From contig RDXN01000058.1 of assembly GCA_004292855.1 (NCBI GenBank), positions 24,849 to 88,848 of the forward strand: a stretch of DNA of 64,000 nt, read 5' to 3'. This stretch comes from Cytophagales bacterium. Its GTDB lineage: Bacteria > Bacteroidota > Bacteroidia > Cytophagales > Spirosomataceae. The notes under the pieces are model-generated. The model was not told the DNA's origin. It ran no database searches and was given only the letters and a program-made list of their open reading frames with translations. A program made the translations under genes and the position numbers. Shown here piece after piece: positions 7,646 through 15,759 of the stretch; within the stretch, counting starts at the first letter, position 1; every line of letters begins with the position of its first letter.

Positions 7646-8917
7646 TCAGTGATTCACAGTCTTCTCTAATCGCTTCATTTGCAGCAGAGCACGCATAGCC
7701 GGGTCCGACATGTTGGCCTCTAGCTGATCAAGTTCTCCCTCTGTATCATTGGGGGCTTGCGGGTTTTTGCCTAGGGTTTCCAATTTCTTCAGGTATTCCA
7801 CCGACAAGTCTTCGGCTTTCTGATTGTCGATGGCATATGGACTTTCGACACCCATAATTTCAACGGAGACCTCATCGACGCGCAAATCTTTCGGGCGAAC
7901 ATCGGTTGGCTCATCCAGATCAATTAACTCTGTGCTATCCAGCGATTGTACGATGAATGGCGAGTGCGTGGTCGCCACAAATTGGATATTGGGGAAGGCC
8001 GTTTTGAGGTCACTCACCACGTGCCGTTGCCAGTTGGGGTGCAGGTGCATGTCGAGTTCGTCGATCAGTACAACACCCGCGCTTTTCTTCACGGCATCGA
8101 CCCCGTGATGATCGTTCAGAATGACACAGCGATAAGCAATCTCGGCAGCAATGCTCGCCATCGTACGCAGACCATCGCTTAGGTAGTACAAGGGCATTCG
8201 GGTTTCGGAGCCGTCAGCGTGTTTGTAGATGCCCAGTAGATCGTCGTAATCCTCCTCCCATTCCGTCGCTGTCCAATTAGGTACGCACTGCGAAATAGCT
8301 TCCAGAACAGCCCGCAACAGACTGTCGTCCTGGCCTTTGAGTGATTTGTAATAGTTTGATTTAATCCAGGAAAAGGCTGTGTATTTATCGCTCTCATTAT
8401 CCAGACAGCCCGCGTAGCCATCAGCTATTTTAGAGCCTTTAGTCTTGAGTGGGATGTCTTTTTTGGGTTGAACCCAAAGGCGGGCCGTACTGAAAAAACA
8501 GAGAACGGGGAGGTCTACGTCTTCTCTAAGCTCTTCATTTATTTGGTGCTCGAGGTTCTCAACTATTTCTCTCAATGAGGGATGATTTGTAAAGCTCTCT
8601 GAGTAATTGTTATAGCGGCCTATTACCCAAAAAGGATTTTGCTTCTTGAAAGACCCATCTGCTAAAATCCGAGATGGAAACTGTGGGGCAAATCGTTTTT
8701 CTAGCTCTATTCGCCGAACGTCTTCGATCTGTATCGAAAGTCGTTTAGTCTCTTTAAAAACTCCTAAAATGTACCCTGCTGCTAACCTTAGCCCTTGCAA
8801 CAACGCTGACTTCCCCCTTCCATTCTCCCCAATAACAACCGTGAACAGGCTTGGAAACCGAAAGGTAGCCCGTTCAAAATTTCGGAAGTTGGTCAGTTCG
8901 ATTTGTTCGATGCGCAT
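7646..8917 (-). CDS. AAA ATPase (OLD/AAA15-like), PtuA-like sensor of a Septu-type defence system
   Basis: The 423-residue protein belongs to the SMC/OLD-like ABC-type ATPases. It starts directly with IEQIELTNFRNFERATF, has Walker A GENGRGKS at residues 30-37, an ABC-signature-like LSDGLRTMASIAAE at about 247-260, Walker B VVLIDELDMHLHP at about 282-294 and the H-loop TTHSPF near 318. There is no TOPRIM nuclease domain after the ATPase, so the nuclease must come from the partner. It is the first gene of a two-gene unit with the HNH gene. It is shorter than many PtuA proteins because the insertion between the ATPase halves is small. Confidence 0.78.
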   Translation of the reverse strand: MRIEQIELTNFRNFERATFRFPSLFTVVIGENGRGKSALLQGLRLAAGYILGVFKETKRLSIQIEDVRRIELEKRFAPQFPSRILADGSFKKQNPFWVIGRYNNYSESFTNHPSLREIVENLEHQINEELREDVDLPVLCFFSTARLWVQPKKDIPLKTKGSKIADGYAGCLDNESDKYTAFSWIKSNYYKSLKGQDDSLLRAVLEAISQCVPNWTATEWEEDYDDLLGIYKHADGSETRMPLYYLSDGLRTMASIAAEIAYRCVILNDHHGVDAVKKSAGVVLIDELDMHLHPNWQRHVVSDLKTAFPNIQFVATTHSPFIVQSLDSTELIDLDEPTDVRPKDLRVDEVSVEIMGVESPYAIDNQKAEDLSVEYLKKLETLGKNPQAPNDTEGELDQLEANMSDPAMRALLQMKRLEKTVNH

Positions 8918-8946
8918 AAGGATGTCCGTTGCTGGTCAATTGGGTT

Positions 8947-8954
8947 CAAATATA
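8947..8954 (-). promoter_or_regulatory. Candidate -7 element of the ATPase-HNH operon
   Basis: On the minus strand TATATTTG matches TAnnTTTG exactly, 29 bases upstream of the ATPase start codon. No good -33 partner is visible at 19-22 bases, so the site is provisional. Confidence 0.4.
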
Positions 8955-8989
8955 ACAGGTCAAACGCATTCAGGTTCCTGTTGCCTGCC

Positions 8990-9376
8990 TTATACCACCA
9001 ACAACCCAATCTGGTGCATACGGGTTTGCATCACAGCCGCGATACTTTGCGCCCGCAACAGGGCTTCGCTGGCACGTTCACCCGCAAAACATTCCCCAAG
9101 CGTTTGGGTGAACAGGGCCAGCCATCGGTCGAAGTGCGCGGGGCGGATGGGCGTTTTCTGCGCTAGCTCAAAGTGCGGGCGCATGGGTTGACCTTGGTAG
9201 GTGTTTGTACCCAGCAAAATGCCTGACCAAAATGCCCTGATTTTTGGCATATGCACGGGCCAATCGACTTGGGCCACCTCGTTAAAAATGGGGCCGAGGT
9301 CAGGGTCTTGCCGGACACGGGCGTAGAAACAATCTAGGAAATAGGCAATGTCGGCTTCGGTCTCAATGTCGCGCAT
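8990..9376 (-). CDS. Group III truncated hemoglobin
   Basis: The protein is a small (about 128 residues) heme-binding globin of the TrHb3 class. It shows the N-terminal IAYFLDCFYARVRQDPDLGPIF helix pair, W/F-rich segments around FWSGILLGT, and the proximal-histidine helix RPAHFDRWLALFTQTL. Such globins bind oxygen, NO or sulfide ligands in the cytosol; the physiological role of group III is unsettled. An ATG 13 residues upstream (9415) is possible, but the family usually begins near the chosen MRDIETEADI. The gene is divergent from the DEAD-box helicase at 9456 and shares its short upstream region. Confidence 0.88.
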   Translation of the reverse strand: MRDIETEADIAYFLDCFYARVRQDPDLGPIFNEVAQVDWPVHMPKIRAFWSGILLGTNTYQGQPMRPHFELAQKTPIRPAHFDRWLALFTQTLGECFAGERASEALLRAQSIAAVMQTRMHQIGLLVV

Positions 9377-9417
9377 TGGGGGGGATGGAGTACGATTGGT
9401 TTCTGTGAAACACATTA

Positions 9418-9451
9418 TTTGGGAGAGCCGGTTTCCAATTGGCTACTTTTG
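9418..9451 (+). promoter_or_regulatory. Promoter of the DEAD-box helicase gene at 9456
   Basis: A -33 TTTGGG (9418-9423) and a perfect -7 TACTTTTG (9444-9451) are separated by 20 bases, as expected for the Bacteroidota primary sigma factor. The -7 element ends four bases before the ATG, so the transcript would be nearly or entirely leaderless, or the true start lies further in. Confidence 0.5.
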
Positions 9452-9455
9452 CGGT

Positions 9456-10781
9456 ATGAATCGCGAACAACAAACGGCGCAACCCCTCGCCAATCTCGGC
9501 ATTTCGGCCCTCAACCCCATGCAGGAAGCTGCCGGAAAAGCACTGGCCCAGGACACCGACGTTATTCTGGTAGCCCCCACCGGCTCCGGCAAAACGGTGG
9601 CGTTTTTACTGCCCCTATTGCGGTTGCTACGGACCGACGCGCCGGGGGTTCAGTGTTTGGTGTTGGCTCCCTCGCGCGAGTTGGCCCTGCAAATCGAGGG
9701 CGTCTGGAAACAGATGCAGACGGGTTTCAAGGTAAACGCCTGTTACGGCGGGCACTCGATGGATGTTGAAATACGCAACTTGAGCAACCCGCCTGCCCTG
9801 CTCATTGGTACGCCGGGCCGCATCGCCGACCACATCGACCGGGGCACGTTCGTGACCGACAGCATCCGAACGCTGGTGCTGGATGAGTTCGACAAATCGC
9901 TCGAATTGGGTTTTCATGATCAGATGGCCTTCATTGTGGGGCAGTTGCGGGGCTTGCGAAGACAGGTGCTGGTGTCAGCTACGCACGGCATCAAAATCCC
10001 GGAGTTTGTGCGGTTACGTAACCCGCAAACGATCATTCACGAGTCCGACGCAGATGCTCAAATAGCCCTCACGCTCAAGGCCGTTTACTCGCCCGACAAA
10101 GACAAAATCGAGACTCTGTTCCGGTTGTTGTGTACGTTCGAGTCGGAGCCAGCCCTAATTTTTCTGAACCATCGCGAAGCCGCCGAACGCACCCGTGCCG
10201 AGTTGGCCGACCGGGGGATTCTGGCGGGCGTGTATCACGGTGGCATGGAGCAACCCGACCGCGAACGCGCCCTGATTCTGTTCCGCAATGGCAGCGTCCG
10301 TTATCTGATTACGACCGATTTAGCCGCCCGTGGCCTCGACATTCCCGACATGCGGCATGTAGTTCATTATCACCTGCCGCTGAAAGAACATGAGTTTGTG
10401 CACCGCAATGGCCGCACCGCCCGGATGCACGCTTCTGGAACTGCTTACGTGATTCTGAGCACCCAGGAACCCCGCCCCGACTACCTCCCCGCTTCGCTCG
10501 ACGAATACGTCCTGCCTAGCTACGAGCTACCCCTGCCCTACCCGCCCGACTTCGTGACAGTCTACATCAGTGGGGGGCGCAAGAACAAACTCAATAAGGT
10601 CGATATTGTGGGGTTTTTCGGGCAGAAGGGTGGCCTCGACAAGGGCGACTTGGGCCGTATCGACGTGGGTGATTTTCAGTCGTTTGCCGCTGTCCGGCAC
10701 GACAAAGTCCGCGCGCTGCTTTCGCGGGTTCGGGAGGAGAAAATGAAAGGAAAGAAATACAAGATTGAGGTGGCGAGGTAA
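9456..10781 (+). CDS. DEAD-box ATP-dependent RNA helicase
   Basis: The 441-residue protein has the Q motif (NPMQEAAGKAL), motif I APTGSGKT, a DEFD form of motif II (VLDEFDKSL), SATHG, TTDLAARGLDIPDM and HRNGRTAR, where relatives usually have HRIGRTGR. After the core it carries an extra C-terminal domain beginning around DFVTVYISGGRKNKLNKVDIVGF, which resembles the DbpA-type RNA-binding fold (GRKNKL and a G-F loop). In DbpA that domain targets 23S rRNA, so a role in large-subunit assembly is plausible but not proven. The start was set at the ATG of MNREQQ; upstream codons overlap the promoter. Confidence 0.85.
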   Translation: MNREQQTAQPLANLGISALNPMQEAAGKALAQDTDVILVAPTGSGKTVAFLLPLLRLLRTDAPGVQCLVLAPSRELALQIEGVWKQMQTGFKVNACYGGHSMDVEIRNLSNPPALLIGTPGRIADHIDRGTFVTDSIRTLVLDEFDKSLELGFHDQMAFIVGQLRGLRRQVLVSATHGIKIPEFVRLRNPQTIIHESDADAQIALTLKAVYSPDKDKIETLFRLLCTFESEPALIFLNHREAAERTRAELADRGILAGVYHGGMEQPDRERALILFRNGSVRYLITTDLAARGLDIPDMRHVVHYHLPLKEHEFVHRNGRTARMHASGTAYVILSTQEPRPDYLPASLDEYVLPSYELPLPYPPDFVTVYISGGRKNKLNKVDIVGFFGQKGGLDKGDLGRIDVGDFQSFAAVRHDKVRALLSRVREEKMKGKKYKIEVAR

Positions 10782-10785
10782 ATGG

Positions 10786-10817
10786 GCGATGACATCTCGT
10801 TACAGAGATGTCATCGC
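10786..10817. terminator. Perfect 13-bp palindrome between convergent genes
   Basis: GCGATGACATCTC and its exact complement are separated by six bases, between the 3' ends of the helicase and the Fn3 protein gene. The stem is strong, but neither side has a clear T-run, so it may be a bidirectional terminator or an RNA-stabilising hairpin. Confidence 0.5.
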
Positions 10818-10826
10818 AAACACGCC

Positions 10827-13379
10827 CTACTTCCGCACTCCCTCCAGCTTATTAATACGCTGTTCGACTTGAATGAGATAGAGGGTTAACTCCTCTATTT
10901 TCTCCAGCAACACCGCATTGAGCTTCATCGCTTCGATGCCATCACGCATGATCTGATCCGCTGATGGAATGCCCGGCAAGTGGTTGTGCTGACGGATAAA
11001 CCGTTGTACTTCGGAGAGGGGACGGAGTCGGTAATTGGGTTCAAATACCCGGTCGGCCCATTGGTTGGGGTTGGCGATTGAGACCCGGTAACGCGAGAGC
11101 ACTACCTGCCCCTTGTCGTCGACGGTCAGAAACTGATCGGTGCCGTCGGGCCGAAGGTTGGGGTTGTGGAGGTGGCTGAATTTGAGCGTCCCCTTGTTGC
11201 GAAGGTTGATAATGCCCCGCACATCGAGCGGGAATTCGGGAGCCGTTACGCCAATGCCCACTTTGGTGTTGGCTTCCACATCGCCCAGCACAATGGCGTT
11301 GCTGGCTCCAACTTTCGCCTTCAGTCCAATGGCGGTAGCATTGCTCAGGTTAGGAGCCAACGCATCGGCTTCCGCCCCAACGAATGTGTTGCCTGAACTG
11401 GTGTTGAAAAAACCCGCCGACTTACCGAGGGCCACCGTATTGTCGGCAGTGGTGAGCGAGAAACTGGCGTTGGTGCCAATGCCTACGTTGCCTATACCCG
11501 TGCTGATGTTCTGCCCCGCACCCACGCCCACAAACACGTTCTGCACCGGCACCTGAAACCGGGCCGCAGCCCCTGTGTAGCTCGACGGTATGCCCGACGA
11601 ACAAACCGTGCGGACCTGCCACTCATAAATCACGCCCGGAGCCAAACCCGTCAGTGCCAATCGCTTCGATTCGCTCGCGCCGAGCGTGCTGCTCAAGCTG
11701 GCGGTTGTCCAGGCGACGGTTCCCACGCCCCGGTACTGCACTTCATACCCCGCACCCGGCTCGCCCCCGTTCCAAACCACCTCGACCGACGCCCCCAGTA
11801 AATTCTGTACCCCCTGCGGATTGGGCGGGTTGCAAACAGTGGTGAAAACAACCGGAGACAGGGCATAGTCCGAGAAAATTCCCGCCGTGCAAACCGTGCG
11901 AACGCGCCATTCGTAAACCGTACCGCCCGTCAGCCCAGTCACGATCCGCCGTTTGAACTCGCCCGGCCCCTGCGAGGTGCTGACCGGGATCGTACTCCAC
12001 GACGTTGCCCCCGACACGCGAATGTTGATCTCGTAGCTGGCACCTGCCTCACCCCCAAACCAGTTGAGCCGCGCCGATGTGCTAGTTAGCTGATCGGTAG
12101 TGAGTTGGTTAGGTGTCCCACACAGGGTCTGGAAACTGTTGGGGTCGATCATAAAATCCGAGGTAATACCCGGTGCGCAAATCGACCGGACCCGCCATTC
12201 GTAGATTGAACCGGGCTTTATATCGATGATGGTGAAGTACTTACGGGCCGAAACGCCTAGCGGTGTTACCAACGTTGCCGATGTCCAGGCGGCATTGGTG
12301 TTGCGGATGCGGTATTGAACTTCGTAATCGGCTCCTACTTCCCCATCTCCCCAACTAACTCGGGCGGAGTTATTAGTGATTTGGTCGACAAGCGGAGAGG
12401 CCGGAACGCGGCAGAGGGTTTGAAAGTTGTTGGCGGCAACAACAAAAGCGGAAGTAATACCGGGTGCGCAGATGGTTCGTACCTGCCAGCGGTAGATTGT
12501 GTTTGGGGTTAGGTCGGTCAAGATATGCCTTTTGAAGGCATTTGCGCCTATAGCTGTCACCAGCGTATAGGATGTAAACGGAGCCGTACTGCTCAGGGGT
12601 TTGTATTGAATCTCATAGTTGGCCCCCGATTCGCCCCCGTAAAAGGAGAGTCGGGTAGAGATAGACCCGATCTGATCAACGTCCAGAGAATATGGCGCAC
12701 TACAAACAGTCTGGAAGTTATTGGAGGGGGAGACAAAAGCGGACGTAACACCGGGTGCGCAGATGGTACGGACTTTCCAGGTATAGATTGTATTGGGAAC
12801 GAGATCGGTCAGGGTATGCCTTTTAAAGGCGTTTGCGCCTATAGCTGTCACCAGCGTATAGGATGTAAACGGAGCCGTACTGCTCAGGGGTTTGTACTGA
12901 ATCTCATAGTCGGCCCCAGTCTGTCCCCCATAAAAAGAGAGTCGGGTAGAGGTAGACCCGATCTCATCAACATCCAGAGAATATGGCGCACTACAAACAG
13001 TCTGGAAGTTATTGGAGGGGGAGGCAAAAGCGGATGCCTGCCCTGAACTACACAACGTTCTGACTTTCCAGGTATAAATCGTGTTAGGAACGAGATCAGT
13101 CAATGTATAGTTTTTGAAGGCATTCTCGCCTAAAGCTGTTACCAGTGTGTATGATGTAAACGGAGCCGTGCTGCTCAGGGGCTTATACTGAATCTCATAA
13201 CTGGCTCCAGTCTGGCCCCCATAAAAAGAGAGTCGGGTAGAGGTAGCAGTTATGTCACCTACATCTAACGAATACGGTGCCGGGCACGTCTGCCCCCACA
13301 CACTCGTTACACACAGCAGCGAAACGAACCAGAGAAGCAAACCGTGCCCAGTTCGGAGAAAGGTAAAGGTGTTTTTCAT
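10827..13379 (-). CDS. Secreted/surface protein with six fibronectin-III-like repeats and a tail-fibre-like C-terminus
   Basis: From ATG 13379 the protein has 850 residues. A signal peptide is followed by six Fn3-like units of about 90-97 residues, each ending in a motif of the form Y-x-W-x-V-R-T-x-C and a closing F-Q-T-x-C. Repeats 1-3 are almost identical in both DNA and protein. Next comes a glycine-rich region with VGVGAGQNISTGIGN-type hexads like YadA-head or tail-fibre shafts, and finally a coiled-coil end (LLEKIEELTLYLIQVEQRI). The C-terminus resembles Bacteroidota tail-fibre-domain proteins, and no T9SS sorting domain is seen. An adhesive or structural role at the cell surface is likely. 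The ORF extends 21 residues upstream, but the signal peptide fixes the start. Confidence 0.75.
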   Translation of the reverse strand: MKNTFTFLRTGHGLLLWFVSLLCVTSVWGQTCPAPYSLDVGDITATSTRLSFYGGQTGASYEIQYKPLSSTAPFTSYTLVTALGENAFKNYTLTDLVPNTIYTWKVRTLCSSGQASAFASPSNNFQTVCSAPYSLDVDEIGSTSTRLSFYGGQTGADYEIQYKPLSSTAPFTSYTLVTAIGANAFKRHTLTDLVPNTIYTWKVRTICAPGVTSAFVSPSNNFQTVCSAPYSLDVDQIGSISTRLSFYGGESGANYEIQYKPLSSTAPFTSYTLVTAIGANAFKRHILTDLTPNTIYRWQVRTICAPGITSAFVVAANNFQTLCRVPASPLVDQITNNSARVSWGDGEVGADYEVQYRIRNTNAAWTSATLVTPLGVSARKYFTIIDIKPGSIYEWRVRSICAPGITSDFMIDPNSFQTLCGTPNQLTTDQLTSTSARLNWFGGEAGASYEINIRVSGATSWSTIPVSTSQGPGEFKRRIVTGLTGGTVYEWRVRTVCTAGIFSDYALSPVVFTTVCNPPNPQGVQNLLGASVEVVWNGGEPGAGYEVQYRGVGTVAWTTASLSSTLGASESKRLALTGLAPGVIYEWQVRTVCSSGIPSSYTGAAARFQVPVQNVFVGVGAGQNISTGIGNVGIGTNASFSLTTADNTVALGKSAGFFNTSSGNTFVGAEADALAPNLSNATAIGLKAKVGASNAIVLGDVEANTKVGIGVTAPEFPLDVRGIINLRNKGTLKFSHLHNPNLRPDGTDQFLTVDDKGQVVLSRYRVSIANPNQWADRVFEPNYRLRPLSEVQRFIRQHNHLPGIPSADQIMRDGIEAMKLNAVLLEKIEELTLYLIQVEQRINKLEGVRK
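12415..13285. repeat. Tandem 291-bp coding repeats
   Basis: Three consecutive Fn3-like units are nearly identical at DNA level with a period of 291 bases (97 codons). For example, the word TACAAACAGTCTGGAAGTTA recurs at 12701 and 12992. This implies recent duplication or ongoing homogenisation, and such arrays can expand or contract by recombination. Confidence 0.8.
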
Positions 13380-13442
13380 GGAATTTGGTTGTTTGGTAAA
13401 CGATGAAAATTGATTGATGAGCAGAGATTCCAACCCAGGCAT

Positions 13443-13778
13443 TTAGCCCACCCGCCGAAACTCGGTCACGCGCCGACGGGCAATGGGTATGCGTTCGCCG
13501 TTGGTTAGCAGGATATTGCCATGACGGGCGGAGACCGTTTCGATGTGCTGCCGGTTAAGCAGGTGCTTCCGATGCGGGCGCACAAAGACTCCAACCGGAA
13601 CCCGGCCCATAAATACCTTTAGCGAGAGGGCAACCAACAGCGTTGTGCCATCCAGAAAGTGGATCAGCGTGTAGTTGCCCAGTCCTTCGAGCCTGACAAT
13701 CTGCGCCAGATTTGTCCACTGTCGACCAAGCGGGAATGGCAGCGTCAACCCAAGGCGTAACTCATGTTGTGATCGCAT
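13443..13778 (-). CDS. LytTR-domain DNA-binding regulator
   Basis: The 111-residue protein consists almost entirely of a LytTR DNA-binding domain: IVRLEGLGNYTLIHFLDGTTLLVALSLK followed by VRPHRKHLLNRQHIETV and a closing RIPIARRRV, here split for readability. It has no receiver or sensor domain, so it is not a classical two-component regulator. It lies just upstream of the Fn3-repeat gene on the same strand and may control it. The ORF could be read 46 residues further upstream, but that part looks like leader. LytTR proteins normally bind repeated 9-bp sites upstream of target promoters; none was identified. Confidence 0.82.
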   Translation of the reverse strand: MRSQHELRLGLTLPFPLGRQWTNLAQIVRLEGLGNYTLIHFLDGTTLLVALSLKVFMGRVPVGVFVRPHRKHLLNRQHIETVSARHGNILLTNGERIPIARRRVTEFRRVG

Positions 13779-13944
13779 AAAATGGAGTAGATATAGTCGA
13801 ATAGAGCATGGTTCTCGTTCGTAAAGATTATATTTTAGCGAAAGCTGACCCCGTTTCGTTGTTTCGTTTAATTTTCCGCTTCGTTTCGTTTTTTCTTCGG
13901 TTTTGTTCCCGACCAAGCAACGATCACTGTATCACACTATTAAG

Positions 13945-15108
13945 ATGGAAGCACCTGACCATTCACTGGCCCCTAATCAATTCTATTCACTGCGCGAACG
14001 CATCAAGAACAAGTACAGACAATATCATTTGAGCGACCCGCTCCGGTTTCCTGATTTTGCATTTAACACCAATCGAACGAATTACGAACCGTTGCGAGAC
14101 TCCTTTGAGGAGGAGCTATTCGTAGTCAAGGGGATCGACCGAGCTAACCTGACTATTCATATTCCCAGCACGAATACGCTGGCGTTGATTTTTACAGACG
14201 ATAGTTATGTGTCTAATAAGAAGATCTTAAACACGTGCCGACTATACATTGGTTACGAGCAGGAGACGCCTGTATTCGACCATACAGCCCCTGTCAAGAC
14301 CGACAAATCAAAAGCCCCTCAACGAGTAGGTGTGCTATTGCTTGTGGGCCTTGTTCTGTTAATTGGTAGTTACCTTTATTTTCAACAACACCATAGCTCT
14401 CAAAAAGCAAGCAGAGTAACAATTGCCATACCCAACAACGCTGAGAACGTATCTCGGTTGTTGCACGTGGAGGGGAAAGCGACCAACGCTGATTCCGTTT
14501 GGTTGGTGGTGCGCCCCTTCGGCAGTCCCGATTACTACGTTCAGACTCCAGTTAAAGTAAATTCACATGGGCGTTGGAAGGGAAGGGTCATCATTGGAAG
14601 TATACACGCGGCAAACAGCGGAGTCAGGTTTCAGATTCAAGCGTTTATAAAACCCGAATTGCAGCTTGGCGAGGGCGATGTCCTGAATAAGTGGCCCAAG
14701 TCTGAAGTAGCCTCTAACCTGATAACGGTAGTTCGCAGTGAGCTAACCAACGCGTTACCTACCGACGATATCGCCATATATAAACCCTCTGACGGACAGA
14801 AAGTACCTTGTGAGACGATTATCCAGGGTAAAGCCGCCAATGCCGATACAATTTGGGTCGTCGTTTCGCCCGAAGGCAATCCAAAACTGTGGGTTCAGTC
14901 GCCCATTAAGGTAGAAGAGAACGGAATCTGGCAAGGAAAAATATCTATTGGCGAACCGGGTATGGCCGATGTTGGGTGGATCTATACAATAAGAGCATTT
15001 GCCGACCCAATTGATCCGTTGAAACGTGACGACATTTTGTATGAATGGCCTAAAGCCAAACGCTCTTCTGGAATTATTCAGGTAATACGAGGGCCACAAG
15101 ACAAATGA
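13945..15108 (+). CDS. Single-pass membrane protein with two homologous extracytoplasmic repeats, function unknown
   Basis: The 387-residue protein has a cytosolic N-terminal region of about 130 residues, one membrane helix (about 133-150, GVLLLVGLVLLIGSYLYF) and two homologous outside domains of roughly 100 residues. The first contains GKATNADSVWLVVRPFGSPDYYVQTPVKV and the second GKAANADTIWVVVSPEGNPKLWVQSPIKV, quoted in parts; both end in a Y/F-x-I-x-A-F segment. The repeats look like beta-sandwich domains. It faces away from the LytTR gene, leaving a 166-bp shared upstream region. I do not recognise the family. Confidence 0.7.
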   Translation: MEAPDHSLAPNQFYSLRERIKNKYRQYHLSDPLRFPDFAFNTNRTNYEPLRDSFEEELFVVKGIDRANLTIHIPSTNTLALIFTDDSYVSNKKILNTCRLYIGYEQETPVFDHTAPVKTDKSKAPQRVGVLLLVGLVLLIGSYLYFQQHHSSQKASRVTIAIPNNAENVSRLLHVEGKATNADSVWLVVRPFGSPDYYVQTPVKVNSHGRWKGRVIIGSIHAANSGVRFQIQAFIKPELQLGEGDVLNKWPKSEVASNLITVVRSELTNALPTDDIAIYKPSDGQKVPCETIIQGKAANADTIWVVVSPEGNPKLWVQSPIKVEENGIWQGKISIGEPGMADVGWIYTIRAFADPIDPLKRDDILYEWPKAKRSSGIIQVIRGPQDK

Positions 15109-15140
15109 TTGGGTTAGACTTTGCTAAGGACTTATCTTTG
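15109..15140 (+). promoter_or_regulatory. Promoter of the DinB-family gene
   Basis: A TTGGG (-33 region, 15109-15113) and a perfect -7 TATCTTTG (15133-15140) are spaced by 19 bases. The start codon of the downstream gene follows 29 bases later. Confidence 0.55.
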
Positions 15141-15169
15141 TTACCGCTCATCAAGAGATAAACCTACCG

Positions 15170-15748
15170 ATGCAAAACCTACAACCCGGCCTCTCAAACG
15201 GCCCCATTTCCGACGCCGAACGCGCCTACGCCATCGACGTATTACAAACCACCCAAACTGCCCTACACGAAGCCGTCACGGGCCTCACCGACGCCCAACT
15301 GAACTTTAAACCGGCCGAAGATCGCTGGTCAATTGCCGAGAACGTGGAACATGTGGCCCTAGTCGAAGCGGGCATTTTTGGCGGTATTCAGAAAGGCATG
15401 AGCTATCCCGCCAACCCCGACAAACGGGCCGAACTGACCCTCGACGACGTGTATGTGGTGAAGGCCGTGCGCAGCCGGACGGTGTCGTTACCCGCCCCCG
15501 ATCCATTTGTACCGACGGGCCAATTTGGATCGCTGGAGGGGTCACTAGCGGCTTTCGATGCCCGACGCGCCGAGGCCATCCAATACACGCAAACCGTCAC
15601 CGATGACCTCAGAACGCACTATTTCCGGCATATCGCCTTTGGCTGGATCGACTGTTTTCAGGCCATTCTGCTTCTGGCCTCCCACGGCGAACGCCACCGC
15701 AAGCAGATTGAGGAGGTGAAGACTAGTATGGGATTCCCCGGAGTGTAA
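15170..15748 (+). CDS. DinB-family (DinB_2) metal-dependent four-helix protein
   Basis: The 192-residue protein has the DinB_2 fold signature: WSIAENVEHVALVEAGIF in the second helix, and a C-terminal LLLASHGERHRKQIEEV containing the last two metal-ligand histidines. Together with the histidine of the ENVEH segment these form the usual three-histidine site. Members act as metal-dependent thiol transferases or hydrolases with diverse substrates, so this gene's reaction is unknown. It is monocistronic with its own promoter and converges on the lipoprotein gene at the end of the SusCD cluster. Confidence 0.85.
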   Translation: MQNLQPGLSNGPISDAERAYAIDVLQTTQTALHEAVTGLTDAQLNFKPAEDRWSIAENVEHVALVEAGIFGGIQKGMSYPANPDKRAELTLDDVYVVKAVRSRTVSLPAPDPFVPTGQFGSLEGSLAAFDARRAEAIQYTQTVTDDLRTHYFRHIAFGWIDCFQAILLLASHGERHRKQIEEVKTSMGFPGV

Positions 15749-15759
15749 AAGTAGCCCTC

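Noticed and set aside
6884..8954. Retron-type defence system
   Set aside because: The ATPase-HNH pair resembles retron effectors, but no reverse transcriptase or msr/msd-like RNA region is adjacent.
9348..9455. Upstream extension of the DEAD-box helicase at 9456
   Set aside because: The extra 36 codons overlap the divergent hemoglobin gene and the promoter -33/-7 elements and have no helicase similarity.
12415..13285. CRISPR-like array
   Set aside because: The 291-bp repeats are coding Fn3 modules without spacers of constant length; no cas genes are nearby.
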